In this document: piece by piece, positions 21,845-33,981 of the stretch
How positions within the stretch are numbered: the first letter of the stretch is position 1
Layout: each line of letters begins with the position of its first letter
From: Paramacrobiotus metropolitanus
Taxonomy: Eukaryota > Tardigrada > Eutardigrada > Parachela > Macrobiotidae
Assembly (NCBI RefSeq): GCF_019649055.1
Contig: NW_026570488.1
Coordinates: 17,032 to 81,031 of the forward strand
DNA: 64,000 nt
Reading direction: 5' to 3'
Program-made: the position numbers and the translations under genes
The notes under the pieces: model-generated
Told to the model about the DNA's origin: nothing
Seen by the model: only the letters and a program-made list of their open reading frames with translations
Databases searched by the model: none

Positions 21845-23089
21845 ATGGCACCGAAGGGGAAGGATGCGGGCGGCGGGAGCAAGGGCCAGGGCGACAAGAA
21901 GAAGGAGGCCAAGGGAGCGGCGGACGGGGAGAAGACGACGACGGCCAAGCAGAGCAAAGGAGGCACTGCCGTCAAGGTATGCACACTGTGCAGTCATTCA
22001 CAGACTGTACGGTACGCTTTTAGTCATTCTTCTTTGGGAGTCTATCATTTGTTCCACTTTATATTTTTCGCTGTGTTTTTTCTTCGGTTTCTCGAAGATA
22101 GGTATGTTTTATTGGAAATATTTAGTAATTGATAATGCCTGTAAATCATGTTGTTTCATTTTTAGGAATATCTATAGTATTTTGAAGTGACGTGTTAGTA
22201 ACTGTACAGATAATAATCATAAATTAGCAGAAAATGCATATTAAGAAAGAGAAAATGGGGATGTTGGTGTTATTGGTCGGTGCATTGTGGCAGGTGCGTC
22301 ACATCCTATGCGAGAAGCACGGGAAGATCATGGAGGCCATGGAGAAGCTGAAAGTACGTGCTGACGTGCACCACAGTGCACAGTGCACACTGCCTGTTTT
22401 TATTGGTAGAATTAATTTGCCTGTACTTGATCAGACTTTGCGTTGACTTTTCCACTCTTGCTGTCACGGCGATGTTTGCGGTTAATTTTCTTACGGCTAA
22501 CAGGTGCGAGCCATCTGTTTTTTTTTGGCGCGATAATTTCCCTGAATTTTCTCAGTTGTGTGTTGGTTGTGTGTGAGATTATTCTGGTGCCCCTTTTTTT
22601 TTAATTATTTCTGTATCGATTATTTGTCTTAAAAAGCAAATTTCTTGTTGAAATAAATTGATGGTTGAGTGTTTACTTAATTGTTCTTTGTAATTGTATG
22701 GTGCAGCTGTTGTTTTCTGTGTAGGCCGGGAGCAAATTCGACGAGGTGGCGCGGGAGTTGAGCGAGGACAAGGCGCGCCAGGGCGTAAGTGGCATCAGTC
22801 TCCTTGCTGTTTGATAGCGACGCATTCGCAGCTGTCTGCATGTGTTTAGGGTGATCTGGGCTGGATGACGCGCGGCTCCATGGTAGGCTCCATTAGGCTT
22901 AACTGTCAACTGCAAAACACTGGTACTGCAGTTGAACGTACTGTGACTCTTCTGGCCTACCAGGTGGGCCCCTTCCAGGACGCGGCCTTCGCGCTGCCCA
23001 CCTCCAGCCTGGCCAGTCCCGTCTACACGGACCCCCCGGTCAAGACCAGCTTCGGCTACCACATCATCCTCGTCGAGGGCAAGAAGTGA
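21845..23089 (+). CDS. PIN4: Parvulin peptidyl-prolyl cis-trans isomerase, PIN4/Par14 type, five exons
   Basis: Exons: 21845-21976, 22294-22353, 22725-22784, 22850-22882, 22964-23089; all introns are GT-AG and phase 0, giving 136 residues (human PIN4 has 131). Residues 1-44 are the basic, Gly/Lys-rich, disordered N-terminus used by Par14 for DNA/pre-rRNP binding. Residues 45-136 are the rotamase domain: [20 protein letters not shown], the [18 protein letters not shown] core, FALPTS, and [12 protein letters not shown] at the end. It has no WW domain, which distinguishes it from PIN1. Expected roles are nucleolar/nuclear and mitochondrial prolyl isomerisation and ribosome biogenesis. The ATG at 21845 begins MAPKGK, the canonical Par14 start. 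Intron 4 is 81 bases, a multiple of three and free of stops. Confidence 0.96.
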
Positions 23090-25039
23090 ACACGCACACG
23101 ACGCACCGCCTCCGGGGAATCAGCCTCCTGGATGCTTTTCTATGGGCTTTCATTCCTGTTGCTGTTCTGTTGTTTTATGGCACTCAACTGCCACGGGATC
23201 AGTGATGTATGTTGATGGATGGTGCGGCGCCGAGCGTTGACCGTTGTCCATGCTGTATGGGATTGGTTGCAGCGGTGTTTGTATTCAGACTGCGTTGACG
23301 CAGTTGACTGGGTTCCGCTCCACAGGAGCAGAGCAGGACGTCCGATCCTGCCGGATAAATAGCATAAAGACATAGTTGGCCTGCGCGATACCCGACAGAC
23401 TGTACTATGTATTTCGTTGTATTAACACGTGTAGTGCGCAGCGATACAGAACTGCCACCGGAAGTCTGCCCAGGATATCACTTTAAACTGACCGATCCAA
23501 GTGTCAATGCCGCCATTCCGCCATTCCGCTGCAGTCTGACGGCGTTGTGCCGTCGCACCGTCCTGCCCCGGCGACGCCCAACAACGGCCTGCTCCGCGCA
23601 CCGGGCATGGCCGGCCGAGCGCGCCCATCGCCCATCGACAACCGGCAGCGTACTGCGATGCGCAGCGCCGCCCCAAAACCAGATACCCACCCACATGTAT
23701 TTTGTATGTTCTGCCCTTTCCAGTCTCTGCCAGCTGACCGTCAGTACAACTTGCAGGACAATGTGTCTCGGGCATTTACGTACAAGTTGGTCCCGTCATT
23801 TCTAGCGCGTCGACACAGCGACAAATACAAATTCACGGGTCAAAATACACTAGTCATTACAATTTTACAAGGGTCGCATTGATTTCCTTCTATATACGCG
23901 TGACATTTTCACCGGGATTACAACATATCTGTACAGCGTACTCGTGTAAACTGCCCATCTGCTGCCTTTTACACCTACGTCGTATGTCGAATATCGTATG
24001 CATGTAAATTATATGCATACACAGTGCAGTAGGCATGAAATTGAATATTTGGCTAAATTGCTCAGTATCCCTCCGGAAATAACATTTTCTAATACAGCAC
24101 ATTTTGCAGAGAGATATATATATAACTAGATGGATCGCGTAAATCGGGTGTAAATTTATTACGGGCCGGGTTGCGATTAAGGCAAATTGTTGTATATAAA
24201 TCACAGCACAATTACTCTGCCTGCCGCTTCATATATATGTACAGTAGCAGTATTAGAAAAAGGCGGAAGCGGCGAGTAAATTCGGGATAGTCAACCGCGC
24301 TCTGCAGATGAAAGGGACAAGGCATTAGTGTCCGAGTGGATAATGGGCGAAATGCTGCCATTTTTCACGTGGGCTCGGCTGCAACCGCGATCGTGATTTG
24401 ATGGATATATAGGCATCATCATGCCGCCGCGAATATTGCATAATTTAATCGGCGTGCCACTGGTGCATCATTAATTACCGGCGCAACAGAATCCCGCGTT
24501 ATCATCCAACGGCAGATTAATTTTCATTAGTGCGCGCTGTGACGTGCGCGTCTATTCTCTCCCGAGGAAAATCTTTAATAAATCAACAGCACTGCCTTAT
24601 CCAGACAGCATTATAGGCACACTTCCTGCTGCATAGCACGCAATGTGCGTATTATTTCACTTACTCGATGCATCCTTGTTGACCCTTGGCACTGGCAAGA
24701 TTTACGTGTACATAGTAGTAACTTGGCTAAACATAATCCTAAAATCACGAATGACACTAACACTTTCGGATTTTTTTTATGTCTGAAATTTAACCATTGT
24801 AATAATTATAATGGAAATTTGCGCATTTATATATATATATATATAATTATACAATTGCATTTATATATATAACATCTATGTATACATACATTGCATTTAT
24901 ATGATAATGCAATACATAATAATATATACGTAGAGAAGTTAAGTATATATATATGTCATACACTCATACATATTTATATATACATTTATATAATATTTAA
25001 AATACATTATATATAACATATATATTTATATGTACATTT

Positions 25040-25083
<44 letters not shown>

Positions 25084-26785
25084 CAATATATATCACATAT
25101 ATATTTATACACATAATATGTAAAACTATAAAACACAATTATGAATAATATATATAGAACTAAATAACATAAATATTTATTCAAATACCGGTATATCTAC
25201 ATACATATTATGTTAGCATAAAATTATAATACGCCGGCGGAGGAGGTTGTCCGGCTGGGATGAAGAGGATCGGCGTGCGAAGACGAGAAGGCGTATTACA
25301 GTTTCTTCGAGGCCGAATGCAATCAACGAGCTAGCATATCGGAAGATGCTGGTGTTGGGGTGTTACTCAATATAATAGACAAGTAATATGTTTATTAAAC
25401 CCAGCACAGTGATAATTTCCTCTACTCATTACTGTACCTAGTTTACAAAGCCTGATCCAGAGCGGATCATCATGTTCAGTGGTGGGAAAATTCATTAGGT
25501 TGCATAAGACGCACAGCTGATGGGATTAGCAATAGCAGCCGGCCAGCGGCATGCAGCAGCTGATTACGACCGGGAATATAGACATGATATTATACACGTC
25601 TCTGGGGCGCGCTAAACGTCCGGCCGTTCCGGGAATGAAGGCAGCAGATTCTGTTTCTTATTACTACCGTATATCGCTGCGCTCGGCAGCCATTTCGGCC
25701 GCTGAGAACCAGTAGACTAATTTAATATAAATTTACCGCGAAATAATACTGGGAGAAACCATTAATTAGTTTTCATGTACATACATCTGTACACCTGTAG
25801 TGCATTGTAAAGCCTATATAAATTATTTTTACTGCGAATGTTGTACCATTTCCGGTTAGTGTTGTAGATGCAGCAACAGAATATCGATAAAGAAGAAAAG
25901 TTGCTGATTTATTTCGTCTGCTGACGTTTTTCCCGGATGGTTGAACTGCAAGTACAGATACATGTGGAATTAATCTGGATATGGATACAATTCGAACTGG
26001 GAGAGGCCGGGTCGACGTCGACGGCAAAACTCGGCTGAATATAATCCAACTAACCCGTACAGTGTACCGCTCTGCAGTGTACAAACCGAACTGCATTGAT
26101 CCGGCAACAGCATTCTGATTTGAACAGCCGGCGTTCCTGTAGACATCGGTGTAATTACAGAATAATTTATTTATACGCGCCACAGCATCCCGTTGGCAGT
26201 GGGCACGTACAGCTGGGTGTTGCTTGAGCTGAATTTAACAGTACTAATAATTAAATTGTTTTTGCTGCGGTACGTGAGAATTAATCGTAAGTTGTACCGG
26301 GAAAACTGTGCGTGTTGTGCGTACATTGTGCTGTACGTGTACGTGAACAGATACGTACTACGACTTCATCCAGGCTTGCCTTTAACTAATAAAGTACTCT
26401 GTATTGCTACTTCTATACGGCGTATCGTACTTGCCGGAAGTTGCGTACAGAACATGTTTGCACATACAGGAATAATAATACATGACTCATCGGCGTTTGT
26501 TATGACGGGCGTTGATGGTTGCATTGAGCAGCGGTCGTACTTGTACGTGGCGTTATTTGTTTGTTGGATGTTTCTTCTCACGCCGCTTCTTGTCCTGTCG
26601 TTGGCTCGCCGGAATGCCAATTGGCAATTGCGATGCATTCTGTTTATCTCACCGGAAGACAGCCTGTATAGTTCTGTCGACGTGTGCATAATAATATTTA
26701 CGAAGAATTCTTATTATGAGGAATTCTAAAGGACACCACGAGGAAGACGTTAGAATGCCGGTATATAATATTATGCGATCGTGAG
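23090..26785. other. Intergenic spacer with TA microsatellites
   Basis: No supported gene lies between PIN4 and the GPCR. The first few hundred bases probably hold the PIN4 3' UTR. From 24820 to 25200 the DNA is dominated by (TA)n tracts, the longest uninterrupted at about 25046-25078. The 26193-26729 stretch is open on the plus strand but lacks an ATG near its start and encodes only hydrophobic, low-information sequence. Confidence 0.6.
25040..25080. repeat. (TA)n microsatellite
   Basis: An almost pure run of TA dinucleotides lies here, within a wider 24820-25170 region of imperfect ATATAT/ACATAT tracts. Such tracts are length-unstable. Confidence 0.9.
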
Positions 26786-28423
26786 ATGGCCCTGGCCGAG
26801 GCGGAGGACGGGGTGTGGCGCGGCAACCGCAGCTGGCCGCCCGAGTCGACGACGGGCGAATCGGCCGCGGAGGATTTCGAGTACGCGGACCTGATGCAGG
26901 TGGCCGGCGTGCGGCAGGTCTTAGTGGCGGCCTACCTGCTGATCATCGTGCTGACGGTGCTCGGCAACGGCCTGGTCATCCTCGTCGTCCTCGGGCAGCG
27001 CCGCATGCGCACCAACGTCAACTACCTCATCTGCAACCTCGCCGGTAAGTACAACCTTAACATTTTATTATACCATCAGGAGAAACGTCCGAAATCTGCC
27101 GGAACGTAGCCAGTAGGTGCTTTTTTTTACCTGCGCATACGATCAATCATTGCATGTTATTAATATGCCACGAACGAAGCGCATTACACGCACGGGATAA
27201 TCCCCGCTGCATGGACATTGATTACTGGCGACAGACGCCGCATTTTATTGGCGTGAATTGCCTGCACATATTCATGCAGGAGAAGGCCGGTTAATTGGCC
27301 TAATATTACATAAAGATATTTAAATCATGTATAGTGCACATATATACATATATACATCAGTAGTCGCTGTCCAGTCTGTCCCGTTAAAATGACCTTTACG
27401 TGGTTCACGTGTAATCAGAGAAATATCTCTGGTTAATAAGAGTGTAGCATGCGCTTTGACAGGAGTTGGGAATGTGATGGCTGACAGCGTTGACGGGCGC
27501 TAATTGCGCTGTAAGACGCTGCGGCAACGTCGCCGGGTTAACGTTAACGGCCTAGACTCCAACTCTGACTCTGACTCTGATTCTGACCACTCAAACTCTG
27601 ACTCAAAGTCTGACTCTGACCGCTCAAAGTCTGACTCTGACTCTGAAGGTTTAGGTTTCTTAATAGGTTTCTTAGGGGTTTCTTAGGTTTCTTAGGTTTC
27701 TTAGGTTTCTTAGTTTTCAGGTTTTAGGTTTCTTAGATTTCTTAAGTTCTTGGTTATTCAGTCAGAGTCAGAGTTTGGACAGTCAGAGTCAGACTTTGAG
27801 TAGTCAGAGTCAGAGTTTGAGCGGTCAGAGTCTGAGTCAGAGTCAGAGCTTGAGCGCGGGCCAACGTTAACTAGGCCATCGCGAACGTGTGTGTTGATGT
27901 GGCGTACTACAGCGTCAAGTGGTGTGTTGACCGGTTGCCCGTCAAATTAATTTATCCTGACACTGCACGACGATATCCATAGCAGTAGCTGAGTAGCTCT
28001 ACACCGCAGTCATAGAACACCGGCGCTGAAATAACTGAAAATCGCCGCTTGACCCTGATCCCGAAATACATGCTCCGTGCCGCAATTAACGGGTCAGCGT
28101 CGCTAACCACTCGTCGAACGGCAGCGCCGCTGTGCGGCACAATTGTGTAAGAAAAATGCGGTGAACTTGTCGACGGGGGAAACGTTGGCGTTGACGTAGT
28201 AAAGTTCGGTGTGGGGCTCTCCTGGGAACGCATTCAAGCGCGACGGACATGTTGGCTGATCGACTACACTTAGTTCGTAACTCGCAGCTGTGTATCGTGC
28301 AGTATAAAAACAAGTATGCCTGTTTAGATCCGGCCGGATACACCACAATCTTAATTCAAATGTATACATGCGAAAATACGTAAATCATATACGTAAATCA
28401 TTTTTTTGTATAATAACATAAAC

Positions 28424-28465
<42 letters not shown>

Positions 28466-31400
28466 CGTAAATGCATATATATAAATGTATGTACGTATAC
28501 TTTAACGTATATTACGTAAATGTATATATATAATATATACTACATATAATGTATGTATAATGTATACATACGTAAATTGTTACAACCTTTAATAAGTATC
28601 ATGGTACGAGTACAAACTATGCACCAGAACATTTATGCATATATAAATATAGAGGAATGATTCAAAATGAATATACAAAAAATATATGGGAAACGGGCGG
28701 AATTGTCTGTACACATTATTCGGAAGCAGCGGCTCATTCCCGGGCGATAACACGGATCGCATTGTTACTTGTTACATACACAGCGGATAATCCGCCGGCT
28801 GTAGTAGCAGCCAGCGTTGATCCCTAATTAAGCCGCCACGATGACGTAACGCCACCGATCGACAAGTACAACGGCCCGGCGTGACGCCGCGCGGAATTGC
28901 TTAACGAAGCGGCCTTGTTGGCGGTCGCGGGCGGGGGCCACGCCAGCGCCCGGACCACCTGGCGCGGTCATCTCCCGGCGCCGTTTACTTCCGGTGCTGC
29001 ACTTGAAAATGGCTATTTTAGTACGCGATTGGCCGGACAATTAATGTAATCACGCGGACTATTCTCACGTATAGAAGCGCAGCTTGTCATCAACAGTCGC
29101 TGCATGTCGGCACGCACGCCGCACGCGGATTACCGGCATTGTATGCATACCAGCCGGTTTTCTGTTATATAACAGTAATACTATTCTTTATTTTATTGCT
29201 ACACTGTCCGCATTTCTCGGTACATTAACAAAATACCAATGCAATATATATTCTTTTTTTAACAACATATATATGTTGTTAAGAAAATAAATTTATTTAT
29301 TTTTTATTTATTATAAATTTTGTTATAAATTTTATTAACAGTATTAATAATTTTATTAGGATATTAGTTTAATAAAATACTTAATAATGTGTATTTGTAA
29401 TAAACACGCCGTGTATTGAATTACCGATCGCAGTAGACGCTGGTACTTGCGTAAGTGCAAGAAAGGTCAAGTGCGCCGTGAAGTAGAGGGATGTTGTTCG
29501 AATACGCGCAACGGTGTGAATGTTTCTGACTCTGTGCTCTGACAGAAAAGTGCAAAAGTAAGTTGTGTAATGTCATTGAGCGATGAACGTTGAGGAATCG
29601 GTGCTGCGGATGTGCCGGCCATTTCCCCGAGCATTCTCCACTTTTAACGGCCGTTCCGCGATGGAGCCAGCCAACGCGGGCCGACTTCCGGTGGAACGTG
29701 ACTGAACGTTCGTCGACACGCGTGTGTGTCGCTGCGTTGTTGTGTCTTTCCTTTTTGGTCGGTTAAAATGCGCCGTGCACAGGAATGCAATGTACAGACT
29801 GATCGTTCATAAACGCATCAATTTCCCTGACGACCGCATGCAACGGACGGGACAATTGCCTGCGTACGCGACAGCCGCGTCGAAGCAATTGCCTGTCAAT
29901 GATATTACGGTGTATTTGCGCGCACTACAGCCGGCAACATAATTATGTAATTATCATAATTTATTATGTGCTACCGCGCAGCGCGGTGCGTTGATCATGA
30001 CGCGACGTGCCCTTCCACCGTGATTACAGTACTTCCGGTTGGCGCTGAACGCCCGAGTCTAGCCGTGGACTCGTGCGTACAGGGAAATCTGTTATATTCC
30101 ACAAGCAGAAATATTCCACAATTTTTTATAGTAAGATCTGTATTTATATTCATATGGCGGTGCTGAATTTCATGGCGTGATTGTTGCAGTGTCGGACGTG
30201 CTGGTGGGGGCCTTCGTCAGCCCGGTGAAGCTGCTGGAGATGCTCGTGCCGCCCGAGTACCGGTCAGTTCGGATATAGATACCGTACATGTACATACAAA
30301 TACTGTACAGTCATGTATGCTGCAATCCTGTGCATAATAATACAATTATATATATATAGAAAAATACATATACTGTATATATACATTAATAAAATTAATA
30401 ATATATGGATATGTATAAAATATATATACAAAAACATACACTCTAATATCTATATGCTGTAAGTATGAATGCATTATGTGCTGTATTATTTGCATATGTC
30501 CATAATTATACAATTACTGTATATACTGTTTATAGAAAAGGTAGCTAGCGATATAGTTTATACGAAATAATATTAACCAGCACTTACATATGTACTGCAG
30601 ACTGCTCAGTGAGCCGCTGTGCACGGCGCTGTCGTTCGCGCAGTCCGTGGCCGTCTTCTCCACCATCCTCACGCTCCTCATCATCTCCGTGGAAAGGTCA
30701 GTCAGTCTCGCCTGGCTTCCGGCTGCTGTACACATAATACATATGCAGCTGCACATTAACCGGCAAACCACTTTTGCTACTGTTTATAAAAAAATTACGG
30801 ATAAAATTCTAAAGGTCAACCGCTCTTATAAAAATTACCGGTAATTTGCCGGGTCCTTTTTCTTATATGTCTGTGTATCTGTACAGAGATATCGGTGTAC
30901 CGGCTACGAGTAGTGATTATGTGAGTATCTGTCTATACAACCATATCCACTGACTGCAAGGTTTCTGTGGACAGATTCGTGGCCATCGTGTATCCGCTGC
31001 ACTCGCGCCGCTTCGGCAACCGGCTGCGCATCAAGGTGTACATCGCGCTGACCTGGCTGCTGGCCGCCGTCATCAGTAAGCGCCAACGAACGTTAACGAC
31101 TTCCATTAATTATAAGTTAATTATTAAACAACCGGCACGCCCCAGCGCTTCGTTATACAGATATTACCACACTAGTACTGATTAGCATGTATAACGACAT
31201 GGTTAGTTAAGTGATGTTGACACGGTGTTGATTGGCTGTACATGTATCTGTACTGGGCAGGCATTCCCACGCTGCTGGGCAGCAGTCCGCGCACCATCCG
31301 CTGTCACAGCGCGTACGGCCGCCTGCAGGTCTCCATCTGCGAGGACGCCTTCGCGCCCGACTTCCGCAAGGTCCGTGTATACATATCTACTGTTTAACAT

Positions 31401-33133
31401 AATTCCCCGAACACCCGGCTTGTTGTGCTGGGTACTGGTGTTATGCGACGGGAACTGATCGGCTTATTAACGCTGCACTGCCTATATTCCCACTGCTCAC
31501 TGCTCATTCCGCGCAATCTCCGCAATCGCTGCTGCATGTTATGCGCATGCTGGAATTATTTCCAGCCCAGTGCCGATGCCTGTATGGGCCGGAAAGGGTG
31601 CGCTGCTTCCGCTGCCAAATCCCGGCTGAACAACGAATGCTAATACCCGTGAACGCGCTGCCTGTTGCACTTAGGACACTGATACTTTATTCTGTAAAAT
31701 AATAAACTTCTACAGTATGTATAGTGTGCAGCTGTATGATGCAGGGCTACTTCCTCTTCCTCTTCATCGTGGTGTACGGCCTGCCCCTGCTCATCATCCT
31801 CACCACATCCGGCCTCATTATCCGCACGCTCTTCCGCACACAGCACATCCTTCCGCTTCCGCTCCATCCCCATCACAACGGCAATCTCCACAACGACACC
31901 AACGCCAACGGCAGCGCTCCTTCGCCCTTGAGCTCCGCCGAGACGGCCAGCCGGCGCCGCGCCTCCTCCCTGCGCCCCGACGCCCTCGACCACCTCACCG
32001 CCGGCGCCGCAAACAACAACCAACGCCACCAGGATAACCGCCGAAAGGTCACTCACCCACTTCTCTTTAATAATTACTGTCTTAATATCATATTTTTTAC
32101 CATTATATTTTTTTAGCATTTCTGTATATTTTTGATTGAATTTTTTTAATTGCTTATTTTTTGACATTTTTATTTTTTTACAGGTAGCCGCCATGATGGT
32201 GGTGGTCAGCATCGGATTCGCCAGTAAGTCAGCGACCTTTGACATAATACATACAGATTATATAAAATATCAGCCAACCGGCAATGGTGACCTTTAAGTG
32301 ACCTCCATCTGATCTGCAGTCTGCTGGTCGCCCTACTTCTTCGTCACCATCTTCGTGGAGTACATCTACAATTTCTTCGAGAAGAGCAACTTTGTAGGTA
32401 CAGAGCTTCTCATGTTTTTATTTTATTTTTTTAAAATTATTTATATAGACGAATTTTTCTTTTATTATTTCCTTAAAAATGTTTAAATACTGCCGATTAA
32501 AATGAGTGACCTTTCGATGCATTACAGTTCTTTACCTTGCGCCTGATCAGTCTGCTGGGCTTCCTGAATTCCGCGATTAACCCGTTGATCTACCTGATGA
32601 ACGAGCGCTTCCGCGAGCAGTACCTGCGCATCCTGGAGGAGTGCTGCTGCGCGTTGTGTCTCCGCAGCGGCCGTTGGCGCCGGCGCAGCCGCCAACGCCA
32701 GCCCTCCTGGCAACACTCCGTCTTCCGCCGCGGCACCCAACGCACGCTGTGCTCGCGCGCCGGCTCCGTGCAGGTGGACGCCGGCCCGGAGGAGGACGAC
32801 AAGGGACACCCGCTGCGCCGGTTAAGCCGGCGCCTGCGTCTCCGCAGCCTCCCGGTGGCGTGCTACGGGACTTCCGGTGACCCTTCGACCTTCCCCGGCG
32901 CCCCGCCCACCGCCCGCCGGCTGGTGCGCACCGCCAGCGAGACGGCCGACCGAGCGAAGCGCCACCGGCCGTTTCTGCGCGCCAACTCGGACATGCCGCG
33001 GATGGCGCACGCCGCCGTCCAGACGGGGAACGGTGGCGCCGTCTGGCGGCGGATGCAGTCACCGGAAGCGGGTTTCGACGCGGATGTCGTCCTCACCATT
33101 CCCGACACGATCCACGAGGATACCGTCATATGA
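26786..33133 (+). CDS. Class A (rhodopsin-like) peptide-type G protein-coupled receptor, nine exons
   Basis: Exons: 26786-27044, 30190-30262, 30601-30696, 30975-31075, 31261-31370, 31745-32047, 32184-32223, 32320-32393, 32528-33133; phases close to give 553 residues. The acidic N-terminus has an NRS glycosylation site. TM1 contains GNGLVIL (N1.50); TM2 has NLAVSD (D2.50). TM3 starts at the disulphide Cys (EPLC) and ends in ERF in place of DRY. TM4 has TWLLAAVI (W4.50), ECL2 supplies paired Cys, and TM5 is FLFLFIVVYGLPL (P5.50). TM6 has FAICWSPYF (CWxP), and TM7 has NSAINPLIYL (NPxxY). The third intracellular loop is long (exon 6), and the roughly 165-residue tail is Arg/Ser-rich. The pattern is that of invertebrate neuropeptide receptors coupling to G proteins at the plasma membrane; the ligand cannot be named. 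Intron 1 is 3.1 kb and carries repeats. Confidence 0.9.
27528..27880. repeat. Foldback minisatellite: inverted (TCTGAC)n arms around a TTAGGTTTC-rich loop
   Basis: Inside GPCR intron 1, the left arm (about 27553-27648) is built from TCTGAC hexamers and CTCAAACTCTGACTCTGAC-like 19-mers. The right arm (about 27758-27852) is its inverted copy (GTCAGA, GTCAGAGTCAGAGTTTGAG). The 110-base loop is a tandem of about nine TTAGGTTTCT-like decamers. AACGTTAAC lies just outside each arm next to GGCCTAG/CTAGGCC. The whole block can form a long hairpin in RNA or DNA. Confidence 0.85.
28425..28580. repeat. (TA)n microsatellite in GPCR intron 1
   Basis: A run of TA dinucleotides (about 28429-28459) is followed by imperfect ATACGTA/TATATA tracts to about 28580. 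The rest of the intron (27045-30189), apart from the foldback minisatellite, shows no supported feature. Confidence 0.85.
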
Positions 33134-33348
33134 ACACGTTATGATGGAGGATAAATATTTTTATGTGATTTTGCACAGCTGTGCCTGTTGCGTTTTCAAC
33201 GCGATGACTGTGTTTTTTCAATTTCATACAGACATTTTTGCTCATTTAAACAGAGTAATTAATTCAGCGGTTATGATCGAAATACGGTCTGTTCTAAAGG
33301 ATTATAAACTGGACTATAACCGATAACAGTATCTGAAATGATTAAACT

Positions 33349-33354
33349 AATAAA
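33349..33354 (+). terminator. Polyadenylation signal of the GPCR gene
   Basis: AATAAA lies 216 bases after the GPCR stop codon, the first canonical hexamer downstream in sense orientation. It is 59 bases from the opposite-strand signal of NOVA. Confidence 0.5.
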
Positions 33355-33412
33355 AAAATGTAGACAAACAAATGAATGATAAATAAATTAATAACATTTA
33401 CATAATTGGTAT

Positions 33413-33418
33413 TTTATT
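33413..33418 (-). terminator. Probable polyadenylation signal of the NOVA gene
   Basis: Minus-strand AATAAA (TTTATT on plus) lies about 565 bases after the NOVA stop codon. Other AATAAA-like words occur nearer the stop, so alternative sites are possible. If this one is used, the NOVA and GPCR transcripts would meet tail to tail with almost no gap. Confidence 0.4.
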
Positions 33419-33981
33419 AAATATCTGATTTCTTAAGCATTTTTTTATTGGCCACAAGTGTAATTAAAATTGCAAAAGGAAAAATAAAAAAATCAGTAAA
33501 TACAATTTATATAGTAGATAATACTTACAATAGTAGATACCGTAATAATTACAATAAATAAATGGAAAAAAATACACCAATAATAAATGGAAAAAATACA
33601 ATAATATTATATGGAAAATGGCAGCCGATTGCGAAGGATTTTTAATTGCACTTTAATCGAATAAAATTATCATAAATAAAACGAAGACCTATAGGAGACA
33701 TAGAAAAATAGCTTGCTCTGCTCTGCACACTGACGTCAAACCGCGGTGTTGGCGGATAATGCGGACAGACCAGAGAGACACCAACCCGACAGATAAAAGA
33801 TAAACACTAAACAACGCGCAACAACCGACAACAAACCGTCCGCGCTAAAACGCTAAAAGCCAGGGATGACGAAACGGGATGACAACGGGGATGACAACAA
33901 GCAGGATGAGGGCGAGGGATGAAGAGGATGCGCTCTGCTCTGCTCTGACCAGGAACGGATCAATACAGCGCCGCCCAGTTT

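Noticed and set aside
26193-26729. 178-codon open frame just upstream of the GPCR
   Set aside because: It begins at a TTG, has no early ATG, is hydrophobic with low information and lacks splice context; probably chance.
27660-27750. Interstitial telomere array
   Set aside because: The TTAGGTTTCT units resemble TTAGG only in part and do not form a regular telomeric repeat.
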